DNA of 64,000 nt from Nocardia neocaledoniensis (GTDB lineage: Bacteria; Actinomycetota; Actinomycetes; Mycobacteriales; Mycobacteriaceae): the NCBI RefSeq assembly GCF_029868625.1, contig NZ_JARWOJ010000136.1, positions 33,736-97,735 of the forward strand, in the 5' to 3' direction. Under the pieces are notes generated by a model. The model was not told the origin of the DNA. It made no database searches and saw only the letters and a list, made by a program, of their open reading frames with translations. The position numbers and the translations under genes are program-made. The stretch's first letter is position 1, and each line of letters begins with the position of its first letter. Positions 1-8,166 of the stretch are shown here, piece after piece.

Positions 1-909
1 CACGATGAGCCCGATGACGACGGTCTCCACGATGAGGCCGGTGGATCCGCCGCCGGAGATGTCGAACCCGGACAGGATGGTGGGCAGGAAGGTCAACAGC
101 GCGTACAGCGGGGTGACGACGGCCAGGTAGAGGACGCTGCACATGACGAGCCGGGCGAGATACTGTCCACGGAAATAGATCCGCAGGTCTGTCCCCGGCT
201 TGTCCGCTCGGTCCTCGACGGTGACCGAGGAGAGGTCGAGTTTTTCGCCGTAGATCTTCTCGACCACGGCCTCCGCGTCGGCGACCCGGCCGTTCTTCAG
301 CAGCCACCGCGGTGACTCGGGGATGCCACGTCGCACAAGGATCACGATCACCCCGAGGATCGCGCTGGAAGCCAGGAGCAGTCGCCAGTGGTCGTTGCCG
401 CCGGAGATGCCGACGACGAGCGCGCCCACGATGTAGGCCGAGACGGCGCCGGCCGACCACGCAACGGCTGACATTCCCACCATCGCGCCGCGCTTCTTGG
501 TGGGCGTGAACTCGGTGAGCAGCGAGGTGGCGATCGGATAGTCCGCGCCGATCGCCGCGCCGATGACGAAGCGAAGGACGATGAGCTGCCATGGCTCCTG
601 GACGAACACCGACATGGCGCAGGCGAGGACCAACACGACGAGGTCGAGCGCGTACATCTTCTCGCGACCGATGCGGTCGGTGAGGAATCCGAACACGGTG
701 GCACCGAAGAAGATGCCGATCAGGGAGGCGGCGCCGATCAGGCCCGCCTCGGCTGTCGTCGGGTGAAGCTGTTCGGATACCCCGAGCAGTGCCACGCCGA
801 TGATGCTCATGACGTAGCCGTCCAGGAACGGTCCGCCACAGCATGCGATCAGGAGTTTGGTGTGGAACCCGCGCTGTGCGGGTCTGTCCATCACGTCGAA
901 GGAACTCAT
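1..909 (-). CDS. MFS transporter (3' end outside window)
   Basis: Major facilitator superfamily permease; the 303 codons in the window stay open to base 1, so the C-terminal part is missing. Seen: hydrophobic segments typical of the first helices, the loop motif GFLTDRIGREK (the family's G-x-L-x-D-R-x-G-R motif between helices 2 and 3), then RFVIGAAIGADYPI and the charged TPTKKRGAMVG stretch, and a PESPRWL motif before the central cytoplasmic loop. This pattern matches sugar-porter or aromatic/organic-acid symporter type MFS proteins. It is the last visible gene of a minus-strand operon for CoA-thioester catabolism, so import of the carboxylic acid degraded by that operon is a reasonable inference. 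The substrate cannot be read from the sequence. Start is the ATG at 909, 82 nt after the preceding stop. Confidence 0.85.
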   Translation of the reverse strand, partial: MSSFDVMDRPAQRGFHTKLLIACCGGPFLDGYVMSIIGVALLGVSEQLHPTTAEAGLIGAASLIGIFFGATVFGFLTDRIGREKMYALDLVVLVLACAMSVFVQEPWQLIVLRFVIGAAIGADYPIATSLLTEFTPTKKRGAMVGMSAVAWSAGAVSAYIVGALVVGISGGNDHWRLLLASSAILGVIVILVRRGIPESPRWLLKNGRVADAEAVVEKIYGEKLDLSSVTVEDRADKPGTDLRIYFRGQYLARLVMCSVLYLAVVTPLYALLTFLPTILSGFDISGGGSTGLIVETVVIGLIV

Positions 910-990
910 GTCGTCTCCACTACGTTCGAATTGAGTGCCCGCACCCTCGAGGTGGCGGGCGGGTCGGCCGGGCGCGGCGGCCGGGTGCCG

Positions 991-1719
991 CTAGGGCGTT
1001 GTCTTGTTGAGCGCCGAGTAGGCGAGCTGCTCGAGCAGCAACGCGGCGTGATGCGGGGTATCGGCGCTGAGGGTCAAGACCTGCTTGGTGACGCTCAGCG
1101 CCAAGGGCGAATACGCCGCGAGGTCATGGGCGATTCTCAGCGCGTGCGCGATATGCCCTGCGGGGTCGGCGGTTTCGCTGACGACCCCCCACCGCTCGGC
1201 CTCGGCGATGTCGAACCGACGACCGCGCAGGACGAGGTCACGAGCGCGCCCCACGCCCACGATCCGGGTGATCCGGGCGACGCCGCCCGAGGAGGGAAGA
1301 ATCCCGATGCCGATCTCGGGGAATCCGAACACCGCGCCGGGATCGGCGACGCGGATGTCGGTGGCGAGGGCGAGTTCGAGCCCACCACCGAGGCAGTAGC
1401 CGGTGATCGCCGACACGGTCGGCTGCGGTAGCCCCGCCAGCACCTCGTACACCGAGCCCGAGGCTCGGTAGTATTCGGCGATCGCCTCCGGCGTCATGGA
1501 GCGGAGTTCGGTGACATCCGCGCCGGCCGAGAACACCGATTCGCCGCCGGTGAGGACGACCGCGTGGCTCGTCCGCACCTCGGTGGTCCGCAGGGCGCCG
1601 AGTAGCTCGGCTTCCATGTGCGTGGACAGGGCGTTTCGCTTCCGCTCTCGCCGCAGCGTGATGACGGCGACGGTGCCGTCGCGGTGCACCTCGACGGCGC
1701 CGGCGTTCTCGGTCGGCAC
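991..1719 (-). CDS. Enoyl-CoA hydratase/isomerase family protein
   Basis: Crotonase-fold protein of 242 aa, the usual size. It should hydrate a 2-enoyl-CoA to the 3-hydroxyacyl-CoA. Both glutamates used by classical hydratases are visible: one in CLGGGLELALATDI and one in GFPEIGIGILPSSGG. The oxyanion-hole region is FSAGADVTEL. I chose the GTG at 1719, four bases after the acyl-CoA dehydrogenase stop, because homology starts there (PTENAGAVEVHRDG); any longer reading runs back into the upstream gene. Tight spacing says it is translated from the same mRNA as the dehydrogenase. Substrate chain or ring structure is unknown. Confidence 0.88.
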   Translation of the reverse strand: MPTENAGAVEVHRDGTVAVITLRRERKRNALSTHMEAELLGALRTTEVRTSHAVVLTGGESVFSAGADVTELRSMTPEAIAEYYRASGSVYEVLAGLPQPTVSAITGYCLGGGLELALATDIRVADPGAVFGFPEIGIGILPSSGGVARITRIVGVGRARDLVLRGRRFDIAEAERWGVVSETADPAGHIAHALRIAHDLAAYSPLALSVTKQVLTLSADTPHHAALLLEQLAYSALNKTTP

Positions 1720-1723
1720 GATG

Positions 1724-2923
1724 TCACACCCCGTCCGTGGCGTACCGGAACGACAGCAGGTTGTCCAGGCCGCGCTTGTTGGCCTCGTTCGCGATGACGA
1801 GACGCTGGATCTCCGAGGTTCCCTCCCAGATCCGGTCGACACGCAGTTCACGCCACAGCCGCTCGACGGGGTAGTCGCGAATGTAGCCACGTCCGCCGAA
1901 GATCTGGACGGCCCGGTCGACCACCCGGTTCGATGCCTCGGAGGCCGCGAGCTTGACCGTCGCCGCCTTGGCGTGCAGCGTCTTTCGGAGATCGGTGTCG
2001 TTCGGGTCGGCCTGGTCGAACTCCCAGGCGACCTGGTGGGTGAGGGCCCGATTGGTCGCGATGTCGACGACGGAGTCCGCGATCATCGCCTGGATGAGCT
2101 GACGATTGATCAGGGGCTCGCCACCCTGGACCCGCTCCCGCGCCCAGTCCACTGCCAAAGTCAGCGCGCGCTCGGCGGCACCGATCGTGCGCGCGCCGAT
2201 CATCAACCGTTCCTCGGTGAACCAGTCGCGGGTGAGGTCGTGGCCCTGTCCGATGCCGCCGAGCACGGCGTCCGCTCCCACCCGGACGTTCTCGAAGACG
2301 AACTCGGGGTGCTCGTAGACGAAGGTGTGCGTGTAGCGCGGGACGTTCTTGATCTTCACACCCGGGGTGTCGACGTCGATGAGGAAGATCGTCGCCGCGT
2401 GCTCCGGTTCGACATTGGCCAGCACGATGAGATAGTCGGCGACATCACCGACGGTGACGAACCACTTCTCGCCGTTGATGAGGTAGCCGCCCTGGCCGTC
2501 CGGTGTCGCCGTGGTGCTCGCGGCGGAGAAGTCCGAACCCGCGTTCGCCTCGGAGATCGCGACAGCGTCGCGGCGGTCGCCGCGGGCACCGGGGATCAGG
2601 TAGCGCTCCCGCTGCTCCGGGGTGGCGTGGGTGAGCGGGTTCGCGGGACGCCACACGGTGTCCCACAACGCGTTGGTGAGCTTGCCGAGTTCATCCTGGA
2701 CCACCGCCTGTTCGAGCACCGTCAGTCCGGCGCCGCCGTATTCGACCGGGGTGTTGATCGCCTGGAGCCCTGATGCGAGCACCGCGGCCTTGATGGTGGC
2801 GTGCGATTCGTCGGACAGTCCGTTGTTCTTCTCGCACTCGTCCTCGAACTGCATGATCGTGTCGGTGAGGGCCCGTGCGCGCTTCTTGAGCTCGGCCAGG
2901 CGCGGGCTGTATGCGAATTCCAT
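1724..2923 (-). CDS. Acyl-CoA dehydrogenase
   Basis: FAD-dependent acyl-CoA dehydrogenase of 399 aa, full length for the family, introducing a 2,3-double bond into an acyl-CoA. Visible family landmarks are the AISEANAGSDFSA segment and the INGEKWFVTVGDVADY segment of the flavin-binding middle domain, and the C-terminal QIFGGRGYIRDYPVERLWRE and IWEGTSEIQRLVIA motifs. The initiating ATG at 2923 is preceded by AAGGAAG about 11 nt upstream. In the operon it follows the acyl-CoA synthetase (20 nt gap) and precedes the hydratase (4 nt gap), giving consecutive activation, dehydrogenation and hydration steps. Substrate specificity is not assignable from sequence. Confidence 0.92.
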   Translation of the reverse strand: MEFAYSPRLAELKKRARALTDTIMQFEDECEKNNGLSDESHATIKAAVLASGLQAINTPVEYGGAGLTVLEQAVVQDELGKLTNALWDTVWRPANPLTHATPEQRERYLIPGARGDRRDAVAISEANAGSDFSAASTTATPDGQGGYLINGEKWFVTVGDVADYLIVLANVEPEHAATIFLIDVDTPGVKIKNVPRYTHTFVYEHPEFVFENVRVGADAVLGGIGQGHDLTRDWFTEERLMIGARTIGAAERALTLAVDWARERVQGGEPLINRQLIQAMIADSVVDIATNRALTHQVAWEFDQADPNDTDLRKTLHAKAATVKLAASEASNRVVDRAVQIFGGRGYIRDYPVERLWRELRVDRIWEGTSEIQRLVIANEANKRGLDNLLSFRYATDGV

Positions 2924-2943
2924 GGTGTCGGTACTTCCTTCGG

Positions 2944-5016
2944 TCAGAGGGTGTTCGATGAGGTGAGGACGATTCGCGCGTCGAGTCCGAGCGCGTGCTT
3001 GGGGGTGACGAACAGCGGATTGATCTCGAGTTCCGCGATCTCGGGGTGCGCGGCGGCCACGGCGGTGACCGCCGCGATCGCCGCAGCGGCCGCGTCGACG
3101 TCGACGGCCGGTCGGCCACGGAATCCCGCGAACAGTGCGGTCGCCCTGAGGCTTTCGATCAGCCCGCGTGCGGTCGCCGCGTCCACCGGGGCGAGCGCGA
3201 AGGCGACATCGGCGAGGACCTCGGTGTAGACCCCGCCGAGGCCGACCATCGCGACCGGTCCGAACCGAGGATCGGTCTGCACGCCGACGATGAGTTCGAT
3301 GCCGTCGCTCAGATCGGCCATGCGCTCCACGCAGTAGGAGGGCGCCGCGAGCGCGTCGTCCATGGTGCGGAACGCTTCGGTGAGCTGCTGCGGGGTTCGC
3401 AGGCCGAGCGCCACCCCGCCGGAGTCGGACTTGTGGAGCAACCCCATGGCCTTCAGCACGACGGGGTATCCCATGGTGTCGGCCGCGGCCAGCGCCTCGG
3501 CGCCGTCGCGCACCAGTTCGGCGTCCGGGAATTCCACGCCGGCGCGGCGGAAGAGTTCCCTGGACTCCCAGTATCCGTCGCCGGTGACCGGCTCGACCGG
3601 CGTGTCCCGGACGTCCGCGCAGCACTGTGGCGCAGTGGTTCCCGCGATGACTCCGAGCGCGCCCGCGGCGTCCTCCACCGCCTGGAAGACCGGGACTCCG
3701 TCGTCGGCGAGGGCACGTGCCGCCGCGCTGTCGGGATGCATCGTGTGGACGACGACGGGCTTGTGGTGGGCGCGCGCCGTCGCCGCCATCGCGCGGGCGG
3801 TATCGATCTCCGCGCGGGCGAGGTTCTCGCCGTAACTGCCGTAGCCACCGAAGTATCCGGTGAGCAGGACGGAGTCGATGTCCGGGTTCCGCAGGATGGT
3901 GTCGAGTACCGAGACGAACGAGGTGATGTCCTGTTCGCCGGCGCCGGCCAGGTCGACGGGGTTGCTCACCCCGGCCGACGGCGGCAACAGGGTGCGCAGC
4001 GCGTCGCTGGTCTCGGTGTCGAACTGCGGAACCGAGAGTCCGGCCGCCTCGAGCACATCCGATGCGACACCGGCGTGCCCGCCGCCGTCGGCGACGACGC
4101 CGACTCTGCGCACCGCCGTCGGTCCGTAGCTGAGGAGTGTGGCCGTGACGTCCGCGAGTTGCCGCGGACTCGACACGCGATAGACCCCCGCGGCGCGGCA
4201 CGCGGCGTCGATGACCGCGCTGTCGGAGGTCAGCGAACCCGTGTGCGACTTCGCCCCACGGATGGATGCCTCGCTGCTACCCACCGTCAGCAGCAGCACC
4301 GGTGTCCCGGCCCGGGCCGCCTCGGCGGCGGCATCGACGAACGCCCGCCCGTCACCGAAGTCCTCGCAGTACACGGCGATCAGGTCGGTGGCGTCGTGGT
4401 CGACACAGGAGCGGATGAGGTCGGCGGCGTTCAGGTCGGCCTGGTTGCCCAGCGAAGCGAACCGGGAGAACCCATGGCCCCGGGCCTCGAGGAACCGACT
4501 CAGTTCGAGCGCCATGTTGCCGCTCTGGGACAGCAGGGCGACCCGGCCCGCGGGCAGCGGGTTCGAGGCCAGCGTCAGCGAGGTGCTGGAGTCGGAGACG
4601 CCGAGGCAGTTCGGCCCGAGCAGGACGGCCCCAGCGGCCCTGACCCGCTGCACGACGCGATCCTGCACAGCCTTGCCCGCGGCGCCGAGTTCGGCGAAAC
4701 CGGCGGTGACTCCGACGATCGCGGTGGCACCGGCGGCGAGGGCGTCGTCCACCGCCTCCTCGAAACCCTGTGCGGGAACGGTGATGACGACGAGATCGAC
4801 GCACTCGTCGAGTTCGGAAAGGCTCCGGAGCGTGGGCTGCCCCAGGATGCGGTCGCCGCGACGATTGACGAGATGGACGGATCGGTGGTCCCGCATCCGG
4901 AGCGCTTGGACGCTGAGCCAGTTGCCGTATTTCGTCTCGTCGTTGCTCGCGCCGAGGACGGCGACCGACCGGGGGTCGAACAGCGCCGTGAGGTCGCGGT
5001 CGGTGGTCGTGCTCAT
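2944..5016 (-). CDS. NDP-forming acyl-CoA synthetase (acetate-CoA ligase family)
   Basis: Protein of 690 aa with the two-part layout of NDP-forming acyl-CoA synthetases. The N-terminal CoA-binding and ligase half (about residues 1-450) begins LFDPRSVAVLGASND and carries GPNCLGV, LLSQSGNMA and a CoA-ligase-like KSHTGSL region with a candidate phosphohistidine loop. The C-terminal ATP-grasp half (about 480-690) shows GYPVVLKAMGLLHKSDSGGV and ELEINPLFV. This family activates carboxylic acids to CoA thioesters with ATP, giving ADP and phosphate rather than AMP. Its ATG at 5016 overlaps the SDR stop by four bases (ATGA), so translation is coupled. Alternative labels such as pimeloyl-CoA synthetase-like or protein acyltransferase fit the architecture less well in this operon. 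Confidence 0.85.
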   Translation of the reverse strand: MSTTTDRDLTALFDPRSVAVLGASNDETKYGNWLSVQALRMRDHRSVHLVNRRGDRILGQPTLRSLSELDECVDLVVITVPAQGFEEAVDDALAAGATAIVGVTAGFAELGAAGKAVQDRVVQRVRAAGAVLLGPNCLGVSDSSTSLTLASNPLPAGRVALLSQSGNMALELSRFLEARGHGFSRFASLGNQADLNAADLIRSCVDHDATDLIAVYCEDFGDGRAFVDAAAEAARAGTPVLLLTVGSSEASIRGAKSHTGSLTSDSAVIDAACRAAGVYRVSSPRQLADVTATLLSYGPTAVRRVGVVADGGGHAGVASDVLEAAGLSVPQFDTETSDALRTLLPPSAGVSNPVDLAGAGEQDITSFVSVLDTILRNPDIDSVLLTGYFGGYGSYGENLARAEIDTARAMAATARAHHKPVVVHTMHPDSAAARALADDGVPVFQAVEDAAGALGVIAGTTAPQCCADVRDTPVEPVTGDGYWESRELFRRAGVEFPDAELVRDGAEALAAADTMGYPVVLKAMGLLHKSDSGGVALGLRTPQQLTEAFRTMDDALAAPSYCVERMADLSDGIELIVGVQTDPRFGPVAMVGLGGVYTEVLADVAFALAPVDAATARGLIESLRATALFAGFRGRPAVDVDAAAAAIAAVTAVAAAHPEIAELEINPLFVTPKHALGLDARIVLTSSNTL

Positions 5017-5858
5017 CGCGCCACCTCGCGCTTCGGCTCGAGCTCCGGCGCGCGGTGTCCCGCGCCCCAGGCGTCGGCGCCGCCGTCGACGACCACGGTC
5101 GTCCCGGTGACATAGCTTCCGGCTCGCGAGGCGAGGAAGGTGACGACCCCGGACACATCCTCGGCCGTGCCGAGGCGTCCGAGGGGCACGGCCGACACCC
5201 AGGCCGCGCGGGCCTCCGGGGTGTAGTTGCCTTCCATCCCTTCGGTCGCGATGGTGCCGGGCGCGATGCAGATCGACCGGATCCCGTATCGGCTCCACTC
5301 GAGCGACAGCCCGGAGGCGAGATTCTCGAGTGCCGCGCGGGCCGAGCTGGCGTGCACCATCGAGGCGATGCCGCGGCGGGGCGAGAACGCCATGAAGAAG
5401 AGGCAGCCGGAGCGCTGCGGAATCATCGCGCGGACAGCGACCTCCCTGGTCACCGCCCAGGTGGCATCGACGGCGAGCCGGTGAACGGCACGCCATCCCT
5501 TGCTGGTGATGTCTTCGGCGGCGGCCGCGAACTGGCCGCCCGCGTTGTTGACGAGGATGTCGATCCGGCCGAACCGGGCGAGGGCCTGGTCGACCAGCCT
5601 GGTCACCTGATCCTCCTCGCGAATGTCGGCCGGTACCGCCAGCACGCGAGCTCCCAGCGCCTCGATGTCGGCCGCGGTCTTCTCGAGTGGTTCGGGCCGC
5701 CGCCCGCTGATCACGACGTCCGCGCCACACCTCGCCATGTCCAGGGCGATCGCGCGTCCGATCCCGGTGCCTCCACCGGTGATCAACGCCACCCGTCCGC
5801 GATGGACGTCGGGTCGCAGCAGCTGCCCGACACCACCACCTGGGATCTCACATTCCAT
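5013..5858 (-). CDS. SDR oxidoreductase, 2,4-dienoyl-CoA reductase-like
   Basis: Short-chain dehydrogenase/reductase of 281 aa and the first gene of the operon. The nucleotide-binding motif TGGGTGIG and the NNAG motif are present. The usual YxxxK catalytic pair is not: the equivalent region reads MVHASSARAALENL, with no tyrosine and Arg where Lys is expected. That HAxSA(K/R)AA layout, followed by LEWSRYGIRS and IAPGTIATEG, resembles peroxisomal-type 2,4-dienoyl-CoA reductases, so reduction of a dienoyl-CoA is the best guess; a plain 3-hydroxyacyl-CoA dehydrogenase is less likely. The ATG at 5858 has GAGGAGGCGG just upstream. A TetR-type palindrome lies 38 bp before the start. Confidence 0.82.
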   Translation of the reverse strand: MECEIPGGGVGQLLRPDVHRGRVALITGGGTGIGRAIALDMARCGADVVISGRRPEPLEKTAADIEALGARVLAVPADIREEDQVTRLVDQALARFGRIDILVNNAGGQFAAAAEDITSKGWRAVHRLAVDATWAVTREVAVRAMIPQRSGCLFFMAFSPRRGIASMVHASSARAALENLASGLSLEWSRYGIRSICIAPGTIATEGMEGNYTPEARAAWVSAVPLGRLGTAEDVSGVVTFLASRAGSYVTGTTVVVDGGADAWGAGHRAPELEPKREVAR

Positions 5859-5895
5859 CGAAGCTCCGCCTCCTCGCGGGTCAAACAGTCGACTG

Positions 5896-5909
5896 ACTGA
5901 TGCATCAGT
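5896..5909. promoter_or_regulatory. TetR-type operator palindrome O1
   Basis: Perfect 14-bp palindrome ACTGATGCATCAGT in the divergent region between the catabolic operon and the tetR gene, 38 bp upstream of the SDR start. It shares the pattern ACTGAyGCrTCAG with the site at 6061-6073, which makes it a likely binding site for the adjacent TetR protein controlling the operon. Confidence 0.7.
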
Positions 5910-6061
5910 TATAGCGTGATGCAGCCCACATCTGTCAAGGGCTCCCTGCAAATCTTCGCTCCGCCCCAGCTCGGTCCGGTCGCAAAATATGGGTTTGACC
6001 TGCTATTTGTGGGTCGAATGAAAATCGGACGCCAAGGCGCGGCGGGTTGTCCAGAAACTGA

Positions 6062-6073
6062 CTGACGCGTCAG
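6062..6073. promoter_or_regulatory. TetR-type operator palindrome O2
   Basis: Perfect 12-bp palindrome CTGACGCGTCAG, preceded by A to give the same ACTGAyGCrTCAG pattern as O1. It lies 51 bp before the tetR start, consistent with autoregulation. A degenerate third copy, GATTGATCAGTCAGT, follows at 6091-6105. Confidence 0.68.
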
Positions 6074-6124
6074 CAGGTCGCGTATGTTTTGATTGATCAG
6101 TCAGTGGCTGTAGAAGGAGGGACT

Positions 6125-6733
6125 GTGACCACTCAACTCACCGAGGACGCGCGGCGGACCAAGATCCTCGACGCCGCTGCTCAGTTGATCGCCGAACGCG
6201 GATATCACGCGGTCCGGATCTCCGACATCGCGAAAGTCGTCGGCACCAGCACCGGGGCGGTGCACTACTACTTTCCCGGCAAGAGCGACGTGTTGACGGC
6301 CGCTCTCCGGCACGCGATCGACAACGCGTTCGAACGGCAGAGCCGGGAACTCAAGCCGATCGACAACGCCCACGAACGTCTGCTGCGCCTGATCGACATG
6401 CAACTTCCCCGAGTCGGTCCGCTGCGCGACGAGTGGTCGATCTGGCTCCAGTTCTGGGCCGAGGCCACGTTGCGGCCGGAGTTGCGCCCGTTCCACAACA
6501 CCTACTACGCCCGTTGGCACGACACCGTTGTCCGCATCGTCCGCCGGGGGCAACGTCAGGAGATCTTCCGCACCGATGTCGATCCGGAAACCATCGCGCA
6601 GCGGCTGACCGCCCTCACCGACGGGACAGCGATCCAGGTATTGACCGGTGCGCCGACGATGACCGTGGCCGCCATGAAAGAGGTTCTCGTGCAGTTCGTG
6701 CACGATGAGCTCATCGCGCCGCCGACCTGGTGA
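6125..6733 (+). CDS. TetR-family transcriptional regulator
   Basis: Protein of 202 aa, typical TetR length. The N-terminal helix-turn-helix is clear: KILDAAAQLIAERGYHAVR, then ISDIAKVVGTSTGAVHYYF and the following PGKSDVL. The ligand domain contains WLQFWAEA, as in the BetI-like subgroup. The start is taken as GTG 6125 because AGGAGG lies just upstream at 6115-6120; an upstream in-frame TTG at 6089 would fall inside the operator region. It is divergent from the five-gene acyl-CoA operon, and palindromes sit in between. I infer that it represses the operon and itself until a CoA-ester or acid intermediate binds. Confidence 0.9.
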   Translation: MTTQLTEDARRTKILDAAAQLIAERGYHAVRISDIAKVVGTSTGAVHYYFPGKSDVLTAALRHAIDNAFERQSRELKPIDNAHERLLRLIDMQLPRVGPLRDEWSIWLQFWAEATLRPELRPFHNTYYARWHDTVVRIVRRGQRQEIFRTDVDPETIAQRLTALTDGTAIQVLTGAPTMTVAAMKEVLVQFVHDELIAPPTW

Positions 6734-6924
6734 TCCGCCTCGGCGGGGACAGGCGGTTCGCCGGAAGTCCGGTGCGCTCCGGTCAGGTGTCGACCATCCG
6801 GTGATCAGGCGGGCCGATCCAGGAATACCGACAGGCGATCCGCGTGTTGTGGATCGTGGGTGAATCGAAGAATAATCGCCGAAAGCAGGGGTGGACCCGA
6901 AAGATGCCCAGGTCAGCGGTGGGA

Positions 6925-6930
6925 TAGGCT
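6925..6930 (+). promoter_or_regulatory. -10 element of the cysteine desulfurase gene
   Basis: TAGGCT lies 9 nt upstream of ATG 6940, with no Shine-Dalgarno sequence, suggesting a leaderless or near-leaderless mRNA. The rest of the 206-nt gap after tetR (6734-6939) shows nothing else recognisable. Confidence 0.5.
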
Positions 6931-6939
6931 TTGTCGGTC

Positions 6940-8166
6940 ATGGAGTCGGCTATTACGGGCCCGGTCAACGGTGCGCCCGACACGGTCTACCTCGATCACG
7001 CGGCGACCACTCCGATGGTGCCCGCCGCGGTCGAGGCGATGACGGCTGCGCTGGGCACAGTGGGTAATGCCTCGTCGTTGCACGGGTCGGGGCGGGCGGC
7101 GCGGCGGGCGCTGGAGGAGGCGCGCGAGTCGATCGCGGCCGATCTGGGGGCGCGGCCGTCGGAGGTGATCTTCACCTCCGGGGGGACCGAGAGCGACAAC
7201 CTGGCCGTCAAGGGCATCTACTGGGGGCGCAGGGCGGCCGATCCGCGGCGCACCAGGATCGTCACCAGCGCGGTCGAGCATCACGCGGTGCTCGACGCCG
7301 TCGAGTGGCTGGAGAAGCACGAGGGCGCGCGGGTCAGCTGGCTGCCCGTCGACGCCGAGGGTGTCGTGTCGGCGCAGGCGCTGCGCGCGGAACTGGCCGA
7401 GCACGCCGACGAGGTGGCGCTGGTCAGCGTCATGTGGGCCAACAACGAGGTCGGCACCATTCAGCCGATCGCCGAATTGGCGGCCGTCGCACAGGAATTC
7501 GACATCCCGATGCACAGCGACGCGATCCAGGCGGTGACCCAGATCCCGATCGACTTCGGCACGAGCGGGCTGGCGGCACTGAGCGTGGCCGCGCACAAGG
7601 CGGGCGGTCCGCACGGCATCGGTGTGCTGCTGCTCGGCAGGCAGGTTCCGTGTGTGCCGCTGGTCCACGGCGGCGGGCACGAGCGTGACCTGCGGTCGGG
7701 CACCTCCGATGTGGCCGCCGCGGCCGGGATGGCCGCCGCGCTGCGCGCGGCCGTCGGTGACCTGCCCGCGCGCGCCGAAAGGCTGCGTGGCCTGCGTGAC
7801 CAGCTGATCGCGGGGGTGCGGTCCGTCGTGCCCGAAGCGGTGCTCAACGGTCCACTCGACGAGCGCCGGCTGCCCGGCAACGCCCACTTCACCTTCCCCG
7901 GCTGCGAGGGTGACTCGCTGCTCATGCTGCTCGACGCCGCGGGCGTCGAATGTTCCACCGGGTCGGCCTGCAACGCGGGCGTGGCCTCGCCGAGTCATGT
8001 GCTCATCGCGATGGGGGTGGAGCCGTGGCAGGCGCGCAGTTCGCTGCGGTTCTCGCTCGGCCACACCTCGGCCGGGACCGATATCGACACACTGGTGACC
8101 GTTCTGCCGCAGGTCATCGAACGGGCCAGGGCCGCGGGCCTGGCCGGCGCTAGAGGAGGTGCCTGA
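6940..8166 (+). CDS. iscS: Cysteine desulfurase
   Basis: PLP-dependent cysteine desulfurase of 408 aa, the normal IscS/NifS size. It takes sulfur from cysteine as an enzyme persulfide. Seen: N-terminal [10 protein letters not shown], the VEHHAVLD and HSDAIQA segments, the PLP-binding lysine in [13 protein letters not shown], and the catalytic cysteine loop [11 protein letters not shown] near the C-terminus. The ATG at 6940 is preferred to an in-frame TTG at 6931. The stop overlaps the mnmA start by one base (TGATG), so the two are co-expressed; the natural role is sulfur supply for MnmA in tRNA 2-thiolation, possibly also for Fe-S clusters. The same pairing occurs in M. tuberculosis (Rv3025c-Rv3024c). 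Confidence 0.93.
   Translation: MESAITGPVNGAPDTVYLDHAATTPMVPAAVEAMTAALGTVGNASSLHGSGRAARRALEEARESIAADLGARPSEVIFTSGGTESDNLAVKGIYWGRRAADPRRTRIVTSAVEHHAVLDAVEWLEKHEGARVSWLPVDAEGVVSAQALRAELAEHADEVALVSVMWANNEVGTIQPIAELAAVAQEFDIPMHSDAIQAVTQIPIDFGTSGLAALSVAAHKAGGPHGIGVLLLGRQVPCVPLVHGGGHERDLRSGTSDVAAAAGMAAALRAAVGDLPARAERLRGLRDQLIAGVRSVVPEAVLNGPLDERRLPGNAHFTFPGCEGDSLLMLLDAAGVECSTGSACNAGVASPSHVLIAMGVEPWQARSSLRFSLGHTSAGTDIDTLVTVLPQVIERARAAGLAGARGGA

Noticed and set aside
2995..5115. Long open frames opposite or overlapping the catabolic operon and many other genes (for example 2995-5115 plus strand)
   Set aside because: They follow from very high GC content, lack start signals and family motifs, and lie antisense to clearly conserved proteins.
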